DNA from: JBCCJA01 sp039045975
GTDB taxonomy: Bacteria; Planctomycetota; Planctomycetia; Planctomycetales; Planctomycetaceae
Direction: 5' to 3'
Assembly: GCA_039045975.1 (NCBI GenBank)
Contig: JBCCJA010000002.1
Location: forward strand, 1 to 64,000
DNA: 64,000 bases
Shown here one piece after another: positions 19,939 to 29,111 of the stretch (position 1 is its first letter; each line of letters begins with the position of its first letter). Both the position numbers and the translations under genes were made by a program. Under the pieces are notes generated by a model, which was not told the DNA's origin, did not search any database, and saw only the letters and a list, made by a program, of their open reading frames with translations.

Positions 19939-21750
19939 ATGCGTCGCGAAGACCTCCGTAACATCTGCATCATCGCCCACGTCGACCACGGCAAGACGAC
20001 GCTCGTCGACGCGCTGCTGCGTCAGAGCGGGCAGTTTCGCGACGCCGAGGTCGAGCAGGACTGCCTCCTCGACTCGAACGACCTCGAACGCGAACGCGGG
20101 ATCACGATCCTCGCGAAGAACATCGCCCTGACCTACAAGGGCGTCCGGATCAACATCATCGACACGCCCGGGCACGCCGACTTCGGCGGCGAGGTCGAAC
20201 GCGTCCTCCGCATGGCCGACGGCGCGATCGTGCTCGTCGACTCGTTCGAAGGCCCGCGGCCGCAGACGCGGTTCGTCGTCGGCAAGGCGCTCGAGATCGG
20301 CCTGAAGCCGATCGTCCTCGTCAATAAGATCGACCGCGGCGACGCGCGTCCGACCGAGGTGCTCGACGAGACGTTCGAGCTCTTCATGGAGCTCGGGGCC
20401 GACGACGAGACGCTCGACTTCCCGTACCTGTTCGGCTCCGGCCGCGAGGGTTACGTCTCGAAAGACGAGACCGCCCGTGAGGGCACGATCGAGCCGCTGC
20501 TGGAGGCGATCCTCGAACACGTCCCCGGCCCCGACGTCGATGAGACCGGCCCGCCGCAGCTGATGATTACGACGCTCGAATACTCCGAGTTCAAAGGCCG
20601 GATCGGCACCGGCCGGATCGTCTCCGGCTCGATCAAGAAGGGTCAGAACGTCGGGCTGACGCGGGCCGACGGGTTGGTTACGCGGGCGAAGGTCGGCGGC
20701 GTCGAGGTCTTTGCCAACCTCGGCCGCGAGGAAGTCGAAGCGGCCCGCGCCGGAGACGTCGTCGCCCTCATCGGGCTGCCCGACCCGGAGATCGGCGACA
20801 CCGTCACCGATCCCGACAACCCGCAGCCGCTGCCCCGCATTCAGGTCGACGAACCCACGATTTCGATGCTCTTCACCGTCAACAGCTCGCCGTTCGCTGG
20901 CAAGGACGGCAAGTACGTCACGAGCCGCAATCTGCGGGACCGGCTCACGCGGGAGCTCGAATCGAACGTCGCCCTCCGCGTCGAGGAGACGGGCGATAAG
21001 GACAGTTTCAAAGTCTCTGGCCGGGGCGTGCTGCACATCTCGGTGCTGATCGAGACGATGCGGCGCGAAGGCTTCGAACTCTCGATCGGCAAGCCGGAGG
21101 TCGTCTTCAAGGAGATCGACGGCAAAAAGCACGAGCCGTTCGAGGAACTGGTCATCGACGTCCCCGCCGAATCGGTCGGCGGGATCATGCAGCTCGTCGG
21201 CGAACGCCGCGGCGAGTCGAAGGTCATGAACGCCGGGCCGAGCGGGATGACCCACCTCGAATTCTCGATCCCCGCCCGCGGCCTGATCGGACTGCGAACT
21301 AAATTACTGAACGCCAGCCGCGGCGAGGCCATCATCCACCACCGCTTCGAGGGCTACCGACGGCTCGAAGGGGAGGTCCCGCGTCGCAAGAACGGCGTGA
21401 TGGTCAGCCAGATCAAAGGCAAGGCGGTCGCGTACGCCCTCTGGAAGCTCGGCGAACGCTCGGAAATGTTCGTCAAACCGGGCGACGAGGTCTACGAGGG
21501 CATGATCATCGCCGAGAACGCCCGCGACAACGACCTCGTCGTGAACCCGGTCAAAGAGAAAAAGCTGACTAATATCCGCTCCGCCGGGGCGGACGACGCG
21601 ATCATCCTCAAGCCACCGCGTGACCTGCCGCTCGAGGCCGCCCTCGAATACATCGAGTCGGACGAATGGGTCGAAGTCACGCCGAACCACATCCGCCTGC
21701 GTAAGATCTTTCTCAACGAAAATGAACGGAAAAGGGCCGGTAAGGTTTAG
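19939..21750 (+). CDS. typA: Translational GTPase TypA/BipA
   Basis: The 603-residue ribosome-binding GTPase has G1 HVDHGKTTL near residue 13, switch I ERERGITI, G3 DTPGHADFGGEVERVL, G4 NKIDR, then domains II, III, V and the TypA-specific C-terminal domain (the RGLIGLRT and ENARDNDLVVNP segments are diagnostic). It supports ribosome assembly and stress growth. ATG at 19939 gives the standard MRREDLRNI start; the longer open frame overlaps rarA and is not real. Lies 100 bases after rarA. Confidence 0.96.
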   Translation: MRREDLRNICIIAHVDHGKTTLVDALLRQSGQFRDAEVEQDCLLDSNDLERERGITILAKNIALTYKGVRINIIDTPGHADFGGEVERVLRMADGAIVLVDSFEGPRPQTRFVVGKALEIGLKPIVLVNKIDRGDARPTEVLDETFELFMELGADDETLDFPYLFGSGREGYVSKDETAREGTIEPLLEAILEHVPGPDVDETGPPQLMITTLEYSEFKGRIGTGRIVSGSIKKGQNVGLTRADGLVTRAKVGGVEVFANLGREEVEAARAGDVVALIGLPDPEIGDTVTDPDNPQPLPRIQVDEPTISMLFTVNSSPFAGKDGKYVTSRNLRDRLTRELESNVALRVEETGDKDSFKVSGRGVLHISVLIETMRREGFELSIGKPEVVFKEIDGKKHEPFEELVIDVPAESVGGIMQLVGERRGESKVMNAGPSGMTHLEFSIPARGLIGLRTKLLNASRGEAIIHHRFEGYRRLEGEVPRRKNGVMVSQIKGKAVAYALWKLGERSEMFVKPGDEVYEGMIIAENARDNDLVVNPVKEKKLTNIRSAGADDAIILKPPRDLPLEAALEYIESDEWVEVTPNHIRLRKIFLNENERKRAGKV

Positions 21751-21784
21751 CAGCGACGTCTCGTCAAAAGCCGGGAGCAGTTCT

Positions 21785-22480
21785 ATGAAATTACACCGTG
21801 ACACGACACGCCTCGGCGTCCTCGCTTTAGGACTGACGGCCATGATTTTCGGAGCCAGCTGTGACCGGGCCGAGGGCGGCCCGAAGAAGCTGCCGGCGCC
21901 TGCCGTCGACCTCGAACAGTCGGGTACCGAGGCGACCGCGGTCGTCGCAGGCGGCTGCTTTTGGTGCGTCGAGGCGGCCCTCGAACAACTCGAAGGCGTC
22001 ACCGACGTCGTCAGCGGCTACACCGGCGGCAGCGAAGAGACGGCCGACTACAAGACCGTCTGCTCCGGCACGACCGACCACGCCGAAGCAGTAAAGGTGA
22101 CTTACGACCCGTCGAAGATTAGCTACGGCACGCTGCTGCGGGCTTTCTTCACCGCCCATAACCCGACGCAGCTCAACCGGCAGGGCAACGACTACGGCCG
22201 CCAGTATCGCTCCGCGATCTTCTTCGCGTCCGACGAGGAAAAGCTGGTCGCCGAGGCCTACATCAAGCAGCTCAACGATTCGGGCGCCTTCCCGGCCGGC
22301 GACGCGTTCGGCGGCCCGGTCGTGACGACCCTCGAACCGCTCGAAACCTTCTACCTCGCCGAGGGCTACCACCAGGACTACGCCCGCCTGAACCCTTACC
22401 AGCCCTACATCGTCGGCGTGTCGCTGCCGAAGGTGAAGAAGGTCCGCGACGCGTTCCCCGAACTGATCGAAGGCGAGTGA
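21785..22480 (+). CDS. msrA: Peptide-methionine (S)-S-oxide reductase MsrA, exported
   Basis: The 231-residue protein has an N-terminal signal sequence of about 25 residues ending GASC, an imperfect lipobox, so it may be a lipoprotein or simply secreted. The catalytic domain begins VVAGGCFWCVEAAL near residue 55 with the nucleophilic Cys of GCFWC, followed by GYTGG, DHAEAVKV and NDYGRQYRS, all typical. It repairs oxidised methionine outside the cytoplasm. GGGAGC lies upstream of the ATG at 21785. Its stop overlaps the pdxA GTG start (GTGA). Confidence 0.94.
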   Translation: MKLHRDTTRLGVLALGLTAMIFGASCDRAEGGPKKLPAPAVDLEQSGTEATAVVAGGCFWCVEAALEQLEGVTDVVSGYTGGSEETADYKTVCSGTTDHAEAVKVTYDPSKISYGTLLRAFFTAHNPTQLNRQGNDYGRQYRSAIFFASDEEKLVAEAYIKQLNDSGAFPAGDAFGGPVVTTLEPLETFYLAEGYHQDYARLNPYQPYIVGVSLPKVKKVRDAFPELIEGE

Positions 22481-23481
22481 CCGCGGGAGGGCCGCGGACG
22501 GTCCTGATCACCGCGGGCGATCCGGCCGGGGTCGGTCCCGAACTCTGTCTCGAATTTCTGCGGCGGGCCGCGATCGGCGAGTTCGCCGACGTCCGCCCGG
22601 TGCTCTTCGGCGACGCCGCCGTCTTCGAGCGGGTCGCGGCGGCGACTGGCCGGCCCCTGCCCGTGGTCGTCGAGCGGGACGACTGGGTCGACCGGGCGAC
22701 ACCGGTGTTGGCCGACTTCGCGAGCCCGGAGGCCGGCTCCGTCGCTGCTGGGCAGATCTCGCCCGCCACCGGCGCGATGTCGTTCGCCTATGTCGACGCC
22801 GCGATCGCCGAATGCGTCGCCGGCCGGGCTGACGCCGTCGTCACCGCCCCGATCCACAAACAGGCTTGGCAGGCCGCCGGGATCGCCTTCCCGGGACACA
22901 CCGAACTGCTCGCCGACCGCACCGGCGCGACCCGGCAGTGCATGATGCTCACCGCCGAGGAGATCAGCTGCTCGCTCGTCACGGTACACGTCGCACTCAA
23001 CGAAGTCCCGCTGCTGCTCGAGACGGAGCGGATTTTCGAAGTGATCGTGCTGACCGCCCGGGCGATGACGGCCCGCGGCATCGACCGGCCGTCGGTCTCC
23101 GTCCTCGGGCTCAACCCGCACGCCGGCGAGGGCGGCCTGTTCGGACGCGAGGAGGTCGAGATCATCGCCCCCGCCGTCGAACGGGCCCGGGCCGCCGGGC
23201 TCGACGTCGTCGGCCCGCTCCCGCCCGACACGGCCTTCACGCCGGCATGGCGGGCCAAGACCGACGCCTACGTCTGCATGTACCACGACCAGGGACTGAT
23301 CCCGCTGAAGGCCCTCGCGTTCGACACCGCGGTCAACGTGACCCTCGGTCTGCCGATCGTGCGTACCTCGGTCGACCACGGCACGGCCCTGGACATCGCG
23401 TGGAGGGGCGAAGCCTCGGCCGAGAGCCTGTGCGAGGCCGTGAAACTCGCCGCACTCATGGCCGCCGCGAGACGCCCCTAA
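22477..23481 (+). CDS. pdxA: 4-hydroxythreonine-4-phosphate dehydrogenase PdxA
   Basis: The 334-residue enzyme acts in the DXP-dependent vitamin B6 pathway. Motifs: ITAGDPAGVGPEL at the N-terminus, VTAPIHKQ, the metal-binding histidines in FPGHTE, MYHDQGLIPLK and SVDHGTA, and LGLNPHAGEGG. GTG start at 22477 overlaps the msrA stop. The reading frame ends CGC CCC TAA; the TAA opens the adjacent palindromic element. Confidence 0.95.
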   Translation: MTAGGPRTVLITAGDPAGVGPELCLEFLRRAAIGEFADVRPVLFGDAAVFERVAAATGRPLPVVVERDDWVDRATPVLADFASPEAGSVAAGQISPATGAMSFAYVDAAIAECVAGRADAVVTAPIHKQAWQAAGIAFPGHTELLADRTGATRQCMMLTAEEISCSLVTVHVALNEVPLLLETERIFEVIVLTARAMTARGIDRPSVSVLGLNPHAGEGGLFGREEVEIIAPAVERARAAGLDVVGPLPPDTAFTPAWRAKTDAYVCMYHDQGLIPLKALAFDTAVNVTLGLPIVRTSVDHGTALDIAWRGEASAESLCEAVKLAALMAAARRP

Positions 23482-23616
23482 AGCCCGAGCGGTCACGCGA
23501 GGTGACGACGCCGGGCCAATGCCGGCGGCCGCGACGGAGTAATGGCCGCGATGGATCGACGGGGCGGACGAAAAGCCGACCCGCCCCGTTGCCTCGCGTG
23601 ACCGCTCGGGCTTTAA
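23479..23616. repeat. Long palindromic element with inner hairpins, style B variant
   Basis: Outer arms TAAAGCCCGAGCGGTCACGC and GCGTGACCGCTCGGGCTTTA extend to about 23 paired bases and enclose nearly 90 bases with at least one more hairpin (ACGGGGCGG against CCGCCCCGT). The outermost 10 bases equal those of the style B elements but the inner arm differs. It sits between convergent pdxA and the gene ending at 23624. Confidence 0.9.
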
Positions 23617-23623
23617 GACGGCG

Positions 23624-23947
23624 TTACCAGCCGAGCGACATGTTCGTCTCGATCGCCCGCTGGGCCTGACCGAGGTCGCTGCCGGTGTCGAGCATGTACA
23701 GCCGGATCGCGTGCACTTTGTCGCCGCGGGCCCTGGCGAGGCAGTCGCGGGCCATGTCGCACGGTTCAAGGTCGCTGCGGATCCCGAGCAGTCCCTTGGA
23801 GATCACCCACGTGTCCCGCGGCCGACGCGTGACGCGGACGACCGGCTCGTCGGGGTAATGACTTTTCGCTGTCCGGACCGCCTGCTCTTCCGAGTCGGCC
23901 CAGCTGATCATGATGTGCTGGTTGGTCTCGATCTCGTAGAGCGCCAT
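23624..23947 (-). CDS. Small conserved-type protein of unknown function
   Basis: A 107-residue soluble protein starting MALYEIETNQHIMISWA. It reads as one small alpha/beta domain (an ISWADSEEQAVRTAK helix, then VVRVTRRPRDTWVISKG) followed by a helical half with two cysteines (EPCDMARDCLARAR). I do not recognise the family. Codon use matches neighbours. ATG at 23947 was chosen because upstream codons look non-coding; there is no strong ribosome site. It is convergent with pdxA and lies 77 bases after tsaB on the minus strand. Confidence 0.65.
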   Translation of the reverse strand: MALYEIETNQHIMISWADSEEQAVRTAKSHYPDEPVVRVTRRPRDTWVISKGLLGIRSDLEPCDMARDCLARARGDKVHAIRLYMLDTGSDLGQAQRAIETNMSLGW

Positions 23948-24024
23948 GACGCGGACTCGCGGGGCCGGACGGGTCAACAAGCGTAGGTTAGTTGTGGTGC
24001 CTAGGGCCGCCAACGATACCGATC

Positions 24025-24747
24025 TCACGCCTCGGGCCGAGATTTCGTCGCCGCGTCGGCCTTCTCTTCGGCCCCGCTGCGTCGGACATAGAGCGGCTCG
24101 GCAGTAACTGGGTCCAGCAGATCTGCGCTGTCTCCCCGGCCGACCGCGAACATCGTGAGCGTCGTGATCATGCCGGCGTGCGGCACCGCCCCGAGTTCGT
24201 CGTCGTGATGCGGGATTTTGACGATCCGGTCTTCGGGCCCGTCCGCGTAAGCGGCGTCACGGGTGATCCGTTCGAGATCTCCCAACGGACACACGCCGTC
24301 GTCGCGTTTGCCCCAGTCTTGCCGGAACACATGCCCCGCCTGGGCATCGATGAGGACGCGGCAGCTTTCGCCGTCTTCGTCCGAGACCAAAAACCAATCC
24401 GCGGCGACACGCATCGTCGGGAAGCCGAACAGCGGCACGCGGTTTTGATGGGCCAACGTCTTCGCGAACGTCATACCGACACGCAGCCCGGTGAAGCTGC
24501 CGGGGCCGAGGCTGACGCCGACCGCCGTCACGTCGGCGAGCCGGACGCCGCCGGCGCCGCAAAGACCGGCGGCGACGCTGACGACCGCGGCCGCCTGACG
24601 CCGGTCGGCCTGCTCGACCTCTTCGCGTCCGTGATGCACCAGTCGGCCGTCACGTAGGACCGAGACGGCGACGGAACCGGGGCGGAAAGACGTCTCGATC
24701 CCGAGGAACACGCCTTCCGCCGGCAGCGGGTCGCGGTCGTCGCTCAC
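24025..24747 (-). CDS. tsaB: tRNA threonylcarbamoyladenosine biosynthesis protein TsaB
   Basis: The 240-residue ASKHA-fold protein partners TsaD in making t6A37 on ANN-decoding tRNAs. LGIETS near the N-terminus and the diagnostic GPGSFTGLRVGMTFAK near residues 80-95 are present; the C-terminal region ends AEPLYVRRS, as usual. GTG start at 24747 overlaps the uvrD stop by four bases. The acetyltransferase RimI, a frequent neighbour, is absent. Confidence 0.93.
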   Translation of the reverse strand: MSDDRDPLPAEGVFLGIETSFRPGSVAVSVLRDGRLVHHGREEVEQADRRQAAAVVSVAAGLCGAGGVRLADVTAVGVSLGPGSFTGLRVGMTFAKTLAHQNRVPLFGFPTMRVAADWFLVSDEDGESCRVLIDAQAGHVFRQDWGKRDDGVCPLGDLERITRDAAYADGPEDRIVKIPHHDDELGAVPHAGMITTLTMFAVGRGDSADLLDPVTAEPLYVRRSGAEEKADAATKSRPEA

Positions 24748-26735
24748 GCCTCCGCCCCCGCCGTGACCGACTCGAACGGTTCCGCGGAGCCGTCGCCGCG
24801 CATCTCGAACACGAACCGAGAGATGTCGCTCGGCCGTAATTTACCCCACTTCCGCCGCGCGACGGCGCGGGAGACGATCAACGCGTCCTTGGCCCGGGTG
24901 ATGCCGACGTAGGCGAGACGCCGTTCCTCCTCGATCGCGGCCCCGCCTGTCTCGACGCTCTTACGGTGCGGCAGGATGCCTTCTTCGAGTCCGACCAAAT
25001 AAACACGCGGGAACTCCAGTCCCTTCGCCGCGTGGAGCGTCATCAGCCGCACCGCGTTCGACTCGAAGCGGTCGTCTTTCGAGAACCGGTCGTCGCCGTC
25101 GAGCGTCGTGTCCTGCAGAAACTTTTCGAGCCGTGGCCGTTTCGCGTCAACGCAATATTCCTTGAGGGCCTCGGTCAGCTGCGTCACGCCCGACAGGCGG
25201 GCCGCCTGTTGTTCCGGCTGGTCGTAGAGCCGGGCGATCTCTCCCTCGTAATCGATTTCCTCGATCAGCGCCCGGCACGATTCGGCTAACCGCAGAGGAT
25301 CGGCCCGCATGCGATCGCGATATTTAGAAAGTAGGTCGCGTAGTCCACTCAGCCCGGCCAGGGCTTTGCCGCCGATCTCTTTCTTTTCGACGAGCCAGTC
25401 GACGGAGTCCCAGAAGTCTCCGCCGGCGCTGGTCTCTTTGACGATCTTCTCCGCAGTGGTGCGGCCGACGCCACGCGGCGGGGTGTTGAGGATTCTTAAA
25501 AGTGACTGTCGATCGGACGGATTGGCGATCACCCGCAGGTACGCCAGCAGGTCTCGCACTTCCTTCCGATCAAAGAACGACTGCGTGCCGACGATCGTGT
25601 AAGGAATTTTCTTTCGACGCAGTTCCGTCTCGAACACCCGCGGTTGCTCGTTCGTGCGGAACAGGATCGCGGCGTCGCCGGGCGGGAGGCCCTTGGCGTT
25701 AATTAAAAAATCGAGATCGAAGGCGACGTGTTTCGCCTCCTCGATGTCGTCGTCGTATTCGACGAAACGGATCTCGGCTTCGCCGTCGCGACCGGCCCGG
25801 AGGACTTTTTCGTGCCGGCCCCGGTTGTGGCGGACGAGTTCGTTCGCGAGGCCGAGGATCCCGCCACGGCAGCGGTAGTTCTCTTCGAGGCGGATCGTTT
25901 TCGCGGCGGGATAGCGGGACGAGAAGCCGAGGATGTGTTTGATCTCGGCCCCCCGCCACGAATAAATCGATTGGTCGTCGTCGCCGACGACGCAGAGGTT
26001 CTCGTGCCCCCCGGCGAGGGCGGCGACGAGGCGGAACTGCAGGTCGTTCGTGTCTTGATACTCGTCGATCTGGATCGCGTCGAAACGGCCGCGGTGACGG
26101 GCGAGGGTTTCGGCGTCTGATTCGAATAACTTCACCGTCTTGATCAGCAGGTCGTCGAAGTCCATCGCCCCGCAGCTGCTTAATATTTTTTCGTAGCGGC
26201 GGTAGGCCATCGACGCGAGCAGGTCGCCGTCGTCGTCGATGCAGACCGCTTCGGGCGTCTGGCCGTTCGTCTTCCAACCGCTGATTTTGAAGAGCAGGTC
26301 AGCGGGGCGGAGTGCTTTTTCCGAAATCTTGACCTCACGCAGGGCCGAGCGGGCCGCCGATTCCTGATCGCCACGGTCGTAGATCGCGAACGCCTGCGGA
26401 TAGCCCAGCCGCGGGGCTTCTCGCCGCAGCACCCGCACGCAGAACGCGTGGAACGTGCCGACGTCGGGCTTCGCGTCGCCGCGTCGTCCGCCGAGCATCG
26501 CGACGACACGCTCCCGCATCTCGCGGGCGGCCTTATTCGTGAACGTGACCGACAAGATCCGGTCGGCGGGGGTGCCGCGGCGGACCAGTTCGGCCGTGCG
26601 GGACGTGATCACACGGGTCTTGCCCGTTCCCGCGCCTGCTAAAACGAGCAGCGGGCCGGCGGTCGTCGTGACCGCTTCGTGTTGGGCCCGATTCAGCCCC
26701 GCGAGGTGATCGGCTCGGTCCGAGAGGGCGGGCAT
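24744..26735 (-). CDS. uvrD: UvrD/PcrA-type ATP-dependent 3'-5' DNA helicase
   Basis: The 663-residue SF1 helicase has Q-motif LNRAQHEAV, Walker A GAGTGKT near residue 35, TFTNKAAREM, Walker B DEYQDTN, GDDDQSIYSWRGAE, RLEENYR, and motif VI YVGITRAKD near the C-terminus. Somewhat shorter than E. coli UvrD with a reduced C-terminal tail, as in PcrA/Rep relatives; the tail lacks a clear Tudor domain. Role: nucleotide excision and mismatch repair or replication-restart. ATG at 26735, about 10 bases from the style B palindrome. Confidence 0.94.
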   Translation of the reverse strand: MPALSDRADHLAGLNRAQHEAVTTTAGPLLVLAGAGTGKTRVITSRTAELVRRGTPADRILSVTFTNKAAREMRERVVAMLGGRRGDAKPDVGTFHAFCVRVLRREAPRLGYPQAFAIYDRGDQESAARSALREVKISEKALRPADLLFKISGWKTNGQTPEAVCIDDDGDLLASMAYRRYEKILSSCGAMDFDDLLIKTVKLFESDAETLARHRGRFDAIQIDEYQDTNDLQFRLVAALAGGHENLCVVGDDDQSIYSWRGAEIKHILGFSSRYPAAKTIRLEENYRCRGGILGLANELVRHNRGRHEKVLRAGRDGEAEIRFVEYDDDIEEAKHVAFDLDFLINAKGLPPGDAAILFRTNEQPRVFETELRRKKIPYTIVGTQSFFDRKEVRDLLAYLRVIANPSDRQSLLRILNTPPRGVGRTTAEKIVKETSAGGDFWDSVDWLVEKKEIGGKALAGLSGLRDLLSKYRDRMRADPLRLAESCRALIEEIDYEGEIARLYDQPEQQAARLSGVTQLTEALKEYCVDAKRPRLEKFLQDTTLDGDDRFSKDDRFESNAVRLMTLHAAKGLEFPRVYLVGLEEGILPHRKSVETGGAAIEEERRLAYVGITRAKDALIVSRAVARRKWGKLRPSDISRFVFEMRGDGSAEPFESVTAGAEA

Positions 26736-26743
26736 GGGCGACG

Positions 26744-26815
26744 CGAAAGCCCGAGCCGTGAGGCGTCGGCGATCGAACAGTGACGTCCCGACGCCTCACA
26801 CGGCTCGGGCTCTCG
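26744..26815. repeat. Intergenic palindromic element, style B copy 2
   Basis: Arms CGAAAGCCCGAGCCGTG-AGGCGTCGG and complement, with one inserted base and one mismatch, around an 18-base loop. It fills the gap between accD and uvrD, both minus strand, and runs to three bases from the accD stop. Confidence 0.92.
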
Positions 26816-26817
26816 AC

Positions 26818-27663
26818 TTATTGGCCGCAGTAGTCGACGAGCTTTGCGAGCTCCTGCCTCATCTGCGGCCGCGGCACGATGCGGTCGACGAAGCCGTGTT
26901 CGAGCAGGAACTCGCTCGTCTGGAAGCCTTCCGGCAGCGACGCGTTGATCGTCGAGCGGACGACCCGCGGCCCGGCGAAGCCGATCAACGCCTTCGGCTC
27001 GGCGATGATGATGTCGCCGAGCGACGCGAAGCTCGCGGCGACGCCACCCATCGTCGGGTTCGTCAACACGGAGATGAACAGTCCGCCCGCTTTATGCAGC
27101 CGCGCGAGCGCCGCCGAGACCTTACCCATCTGCATCAGCGACAAGATGCCCTCGTGCATGCGGGCCCCGCCGCCCGAGCCGCTGAGGATCACGACCGGCA
27201 GCTTCAGTTCCGTGGCCCGCTCGATCGCCCGCGTCAGCTTCTCGCCGACGACCGACCCCATGCTGCCCATGATGAAGGCCGAGTCGGTCAGGCCGAAGAC
27301 GACCGGCCGGCCCCGCATGTAGCCGCGGCCGGTCACGCAGGCCTCTTCCAGGCCGGTGCGCTTCGCCTCTTCGACGAGCCGCTTGGCGTACGGCTTCTTG
27401 TCGACGAAGCCGAGCGGGTCTTTCGGGCGGAGGTTCGTGTCCCACTCCTCGAAGCTGTCCTCGTCGAACAGCTGCGTCACGCGTTCCTGCGCCGAGACGT
27501 AAAAGTGATGCCCGCACTCGGGACAGAGGCCCATCTGCCGCTCGATCTGCTTGCGGAAGACGGTCGCCCCGCAGGCCGGACACTTGATCCACAGGCCCTC
27601 GGGCACGCCGCGTTTTTTGCGGCCTTCCGGGGTGAGGCCGCTGCCGTTCTCTCCGCTGCTCAT
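26818..27663 (-). CDS. accD: Acetyl-CoA carboxylase carboxyltransferase subunit beta
   Basis: The 281-residue subunit transfers carboxyl from biotin to acetyl-CoA, committing carbon to fatty acids. The N-terminal zinc ribbon is visible (CPACG near residue 24, CPECGHH 22 residues later), followed by the crotonase-fold carboxyltransferase with SGSGGGARMHEG, TNPTMGGVAASFA and GFAGPRVV. ATG at 27663 has a perfect GGAGGA site and overlaps the stop of the upstream phosphatase-like gene (ATGA). No accA adjacent. Confidence 0.96.
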   Translation of the reverse strand: MSSGENGSGLTPEGRKKRGVPEGLWIKCPACGATVFRKQIERQMGLCPECGHHFYVSAQERVTQLFDEDSFEEWDTNLRPKDPLGFVDKKPYAKRLVEEAKRTGLEEACVTGRGYMRGRPVVFGLTDSAFIMGSMGSVVGEKLTRAIERATELKLPVVILSGSGGGARMHEGILSLMQMGKVSAALARLHKAGGLFISVLTNPTMGGVAASFASLGDIIIAEPKALIGFAGPRVVRSTINASLPEGFQTSEFLLEHGFVDRIVPRPQMRQELAKLVDYCGQ

Positions 27664-28274
27664 CGGGCGTCCTCCGCCCCGCTCGTCGCGGCCGCCAACG
27701 CGGCTTCGTCGGCATGATCGGCCGGACGGCGGACGAGTTCGGCCGCGTCGCCGTCGCCGCTGCAGACCGGGCCGCGTCGGAGTCGGTCCTCCCCCGAGAC
27801 GATCGACGCGACGAGCGACGCGAGCGGCTCGGCCACGACGACGGCGACCACGCCGCTTTTCTTCAGCGGCTTCTTCAGAGCCTTGCGGACTCTTTCGGAC
27901 GCGTCGGCGAGTGACTCGCCGTCGGGCGGGCGGACCGAGTCGGGCTGTTCCTCCCACTGCTTGATCAGGCGAGGGTACTTCCGACGGATCTCGTCGAGCT
28001 TCAGACCCTGCCACAGCCCCTGGTCGACGTTACGCAGGTCTTCCTTCGTCTTGACCGGGACGCGGAGCCGTTGGCCGATGGCGGCCGCGTACCCGGCGGC
28101 CGGTTCGCCCGGGTCGGTCAGCACCGCTTTCACCGCCAGACTTTCAAGTTCGGCGATCAATTCCTCGCAGGGCGAACCGTCGTCTTCGGCAGACGGCAGG
28201 TCGAGCCGGCCTTGGATCCGCCCTTGCTCGTCATAGAGCGTCGCGGGCGGGCGGATGATCACGATGTCGCACAT
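27660..28274 (-). CDS. Histidine-phosphatase-like protein lacking catalytic histidines
   Basis: The 204-residue protein follows the phosphoglycerate mutase fold: IVIIRPPATLYDEQGRIQG matches the usual RHGET N-terminus, LRNVDQGLWQG the EIDFGDWEG region, and DGESLADASERVRKAL the helix before the second active-site His. But RHG has become RPP, and the later SHG-type site reads VAEPLAS. Both catalytic His are missing, so phosphatase activity is unlikely; a binding or structural role is inferred. It is translationally coupled to accD, suggesting a link to carboxylase or coenzyme metabolism. Confidence 0.75.
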   Translation of the reverse strand: MCDIVIIRPPATLYDEQGRIQGRLDLPSAEDDGSPCEELIAELESLAVKAVLTDPGEPAAGYAAAIGQRLRVPVKTKEDLRNVDQGLWQGLKLDEIRRKYPRLIKQWEEQPDSVRPPDGESLADASERVRKALKKPLKKSGVVAVVVAEPLASLVASIVSGEDRLRRGPVCSGDGDAAELVRRPADHADEAALAAATSGAEDAR

Positions 28275-28307
28275 GGCGGTGTGGGGGCCGACGCCGGGCC
28301 CGCGAGG

Positions 28308-29018
28308 CTAGTGACCGGGCCCGGCGGCCTCGGCGAGCGAGGCCACTGCGGCGGCGTAATCATCTTGACCGAAAACGGCCGTCCCCGCGACGAACAGGTC
28401 GGTGCCGTATCCGGCGGCGGTCGCGATCGTCGCCGGGCCGATCCCGCCGTCGACCGACAGGACGAGGCTTTCCCCGGCGATCTCGCGGAGTGCGGCGACT
28501 TTGGCGGCACACTCGGGCCGGAACGACTGCCCGCCGAAGCCGGGCTCGACCGTCATCACCAAGACCTGATCGCAGAGGTCGAGGTAGGACGTGACCGCGT
28601 CGGGCGGCGTGTCGGGCTTGATCGACAGGCCCGACACGATGTCGGCCCGGCGGATCTCTTCGAGCAGCGGACGCGGGTCGTCGACGGCTTCGACGTGGAA
28701 CGTGATCGTGTGGGCCCCGCCTTCGACGAACTTTCGCCACCACTGATCCGGCGACGAAGTCATCAGGTGGACGTCGTAGATGACGTCCGCGGCCCCGGCG
28801 GCGGCGTCGGCTTTAGCGACCGACGCGAACCAGTCGGGCCCGAAGCTGATGTTCGGCACGAAGTGTCCGTCCATCACGTCGATGTGGCGGACGACGGCCG
28901 TCGTGGCGTTCAGCCGTTCGAGCTCGGCACGCATGTTGCCGTAGTCGCAGGCGAGCAGAGATGGGGCGATCGTCGGTCGTTCCGCGCGGATGCGGGCGAT
29001 CGTCTCGGTGCGACCCAT
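28308..29018 (-). CDS. rpe: Ribulose-phosphate 3-epimerase
   Basis: The 236-residue TIM-barrel enzyme interconverts ribulose 5-phosphate and xylulose 5-phosphate in the pentose phosphate pathway. Motifs: IAPSLLACDYGNM, the metal His and Asp in HIDVMDGHFVPNISFGP, YDVHLM, TFHVEA, VEPGFGGQSF and SVDGGIG. Slightly long for the family because of a charged N-terminus and a loop after FASVAKA. ATG at 29018 follows GAGG. It lies downstream of gap on the same strand. Confidence 0.95.
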   Translation of the reverse strand: MGRTETIARIRAERPTIAPSLLACDYGNMRAELERLNATTAVVRHIDVMDGHFVPNISFGPDWFASVAKADAAAGAADVIYDVHLMTSSPDQWWRKFVEGGAHTITFHVEAVDDPRPLLEEIRRADIVSGLSIKPDTPPDAVTSYLDLCDQVLVMTVEPGFGGQSFRPECAAKVAALREIAGESLVLSVDGGIGPATIATAAGYGTDLFVAGTAVFGQDDYAAAVASLAEAAGPGH

Positions 29019-29045
29019 CGGGGCCTCGTGGGGCGGAGAAAGACG

Positions 29046-29082
29046 GGGCCGGCACGGAGAAAAGTGGGTCTCGTGCCGGCCC
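29046..29082 (-). terminator. Candidate terminator after gap
   Basis: GGGCCGGCACG (29046-29056) and CGTGCCGGCCC (29072-29082) make an 11-bp perfect stem with a 15-base loop, 30 bases after the gap stop. On the minus strand it is followed by CGTCTTTCT, a weak U-rich tail. Confidence 0.6.
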
Positions 29083-29111
29083 GGTCGCAGGTCTGGCGAA
29101 CGTCGGACGGG

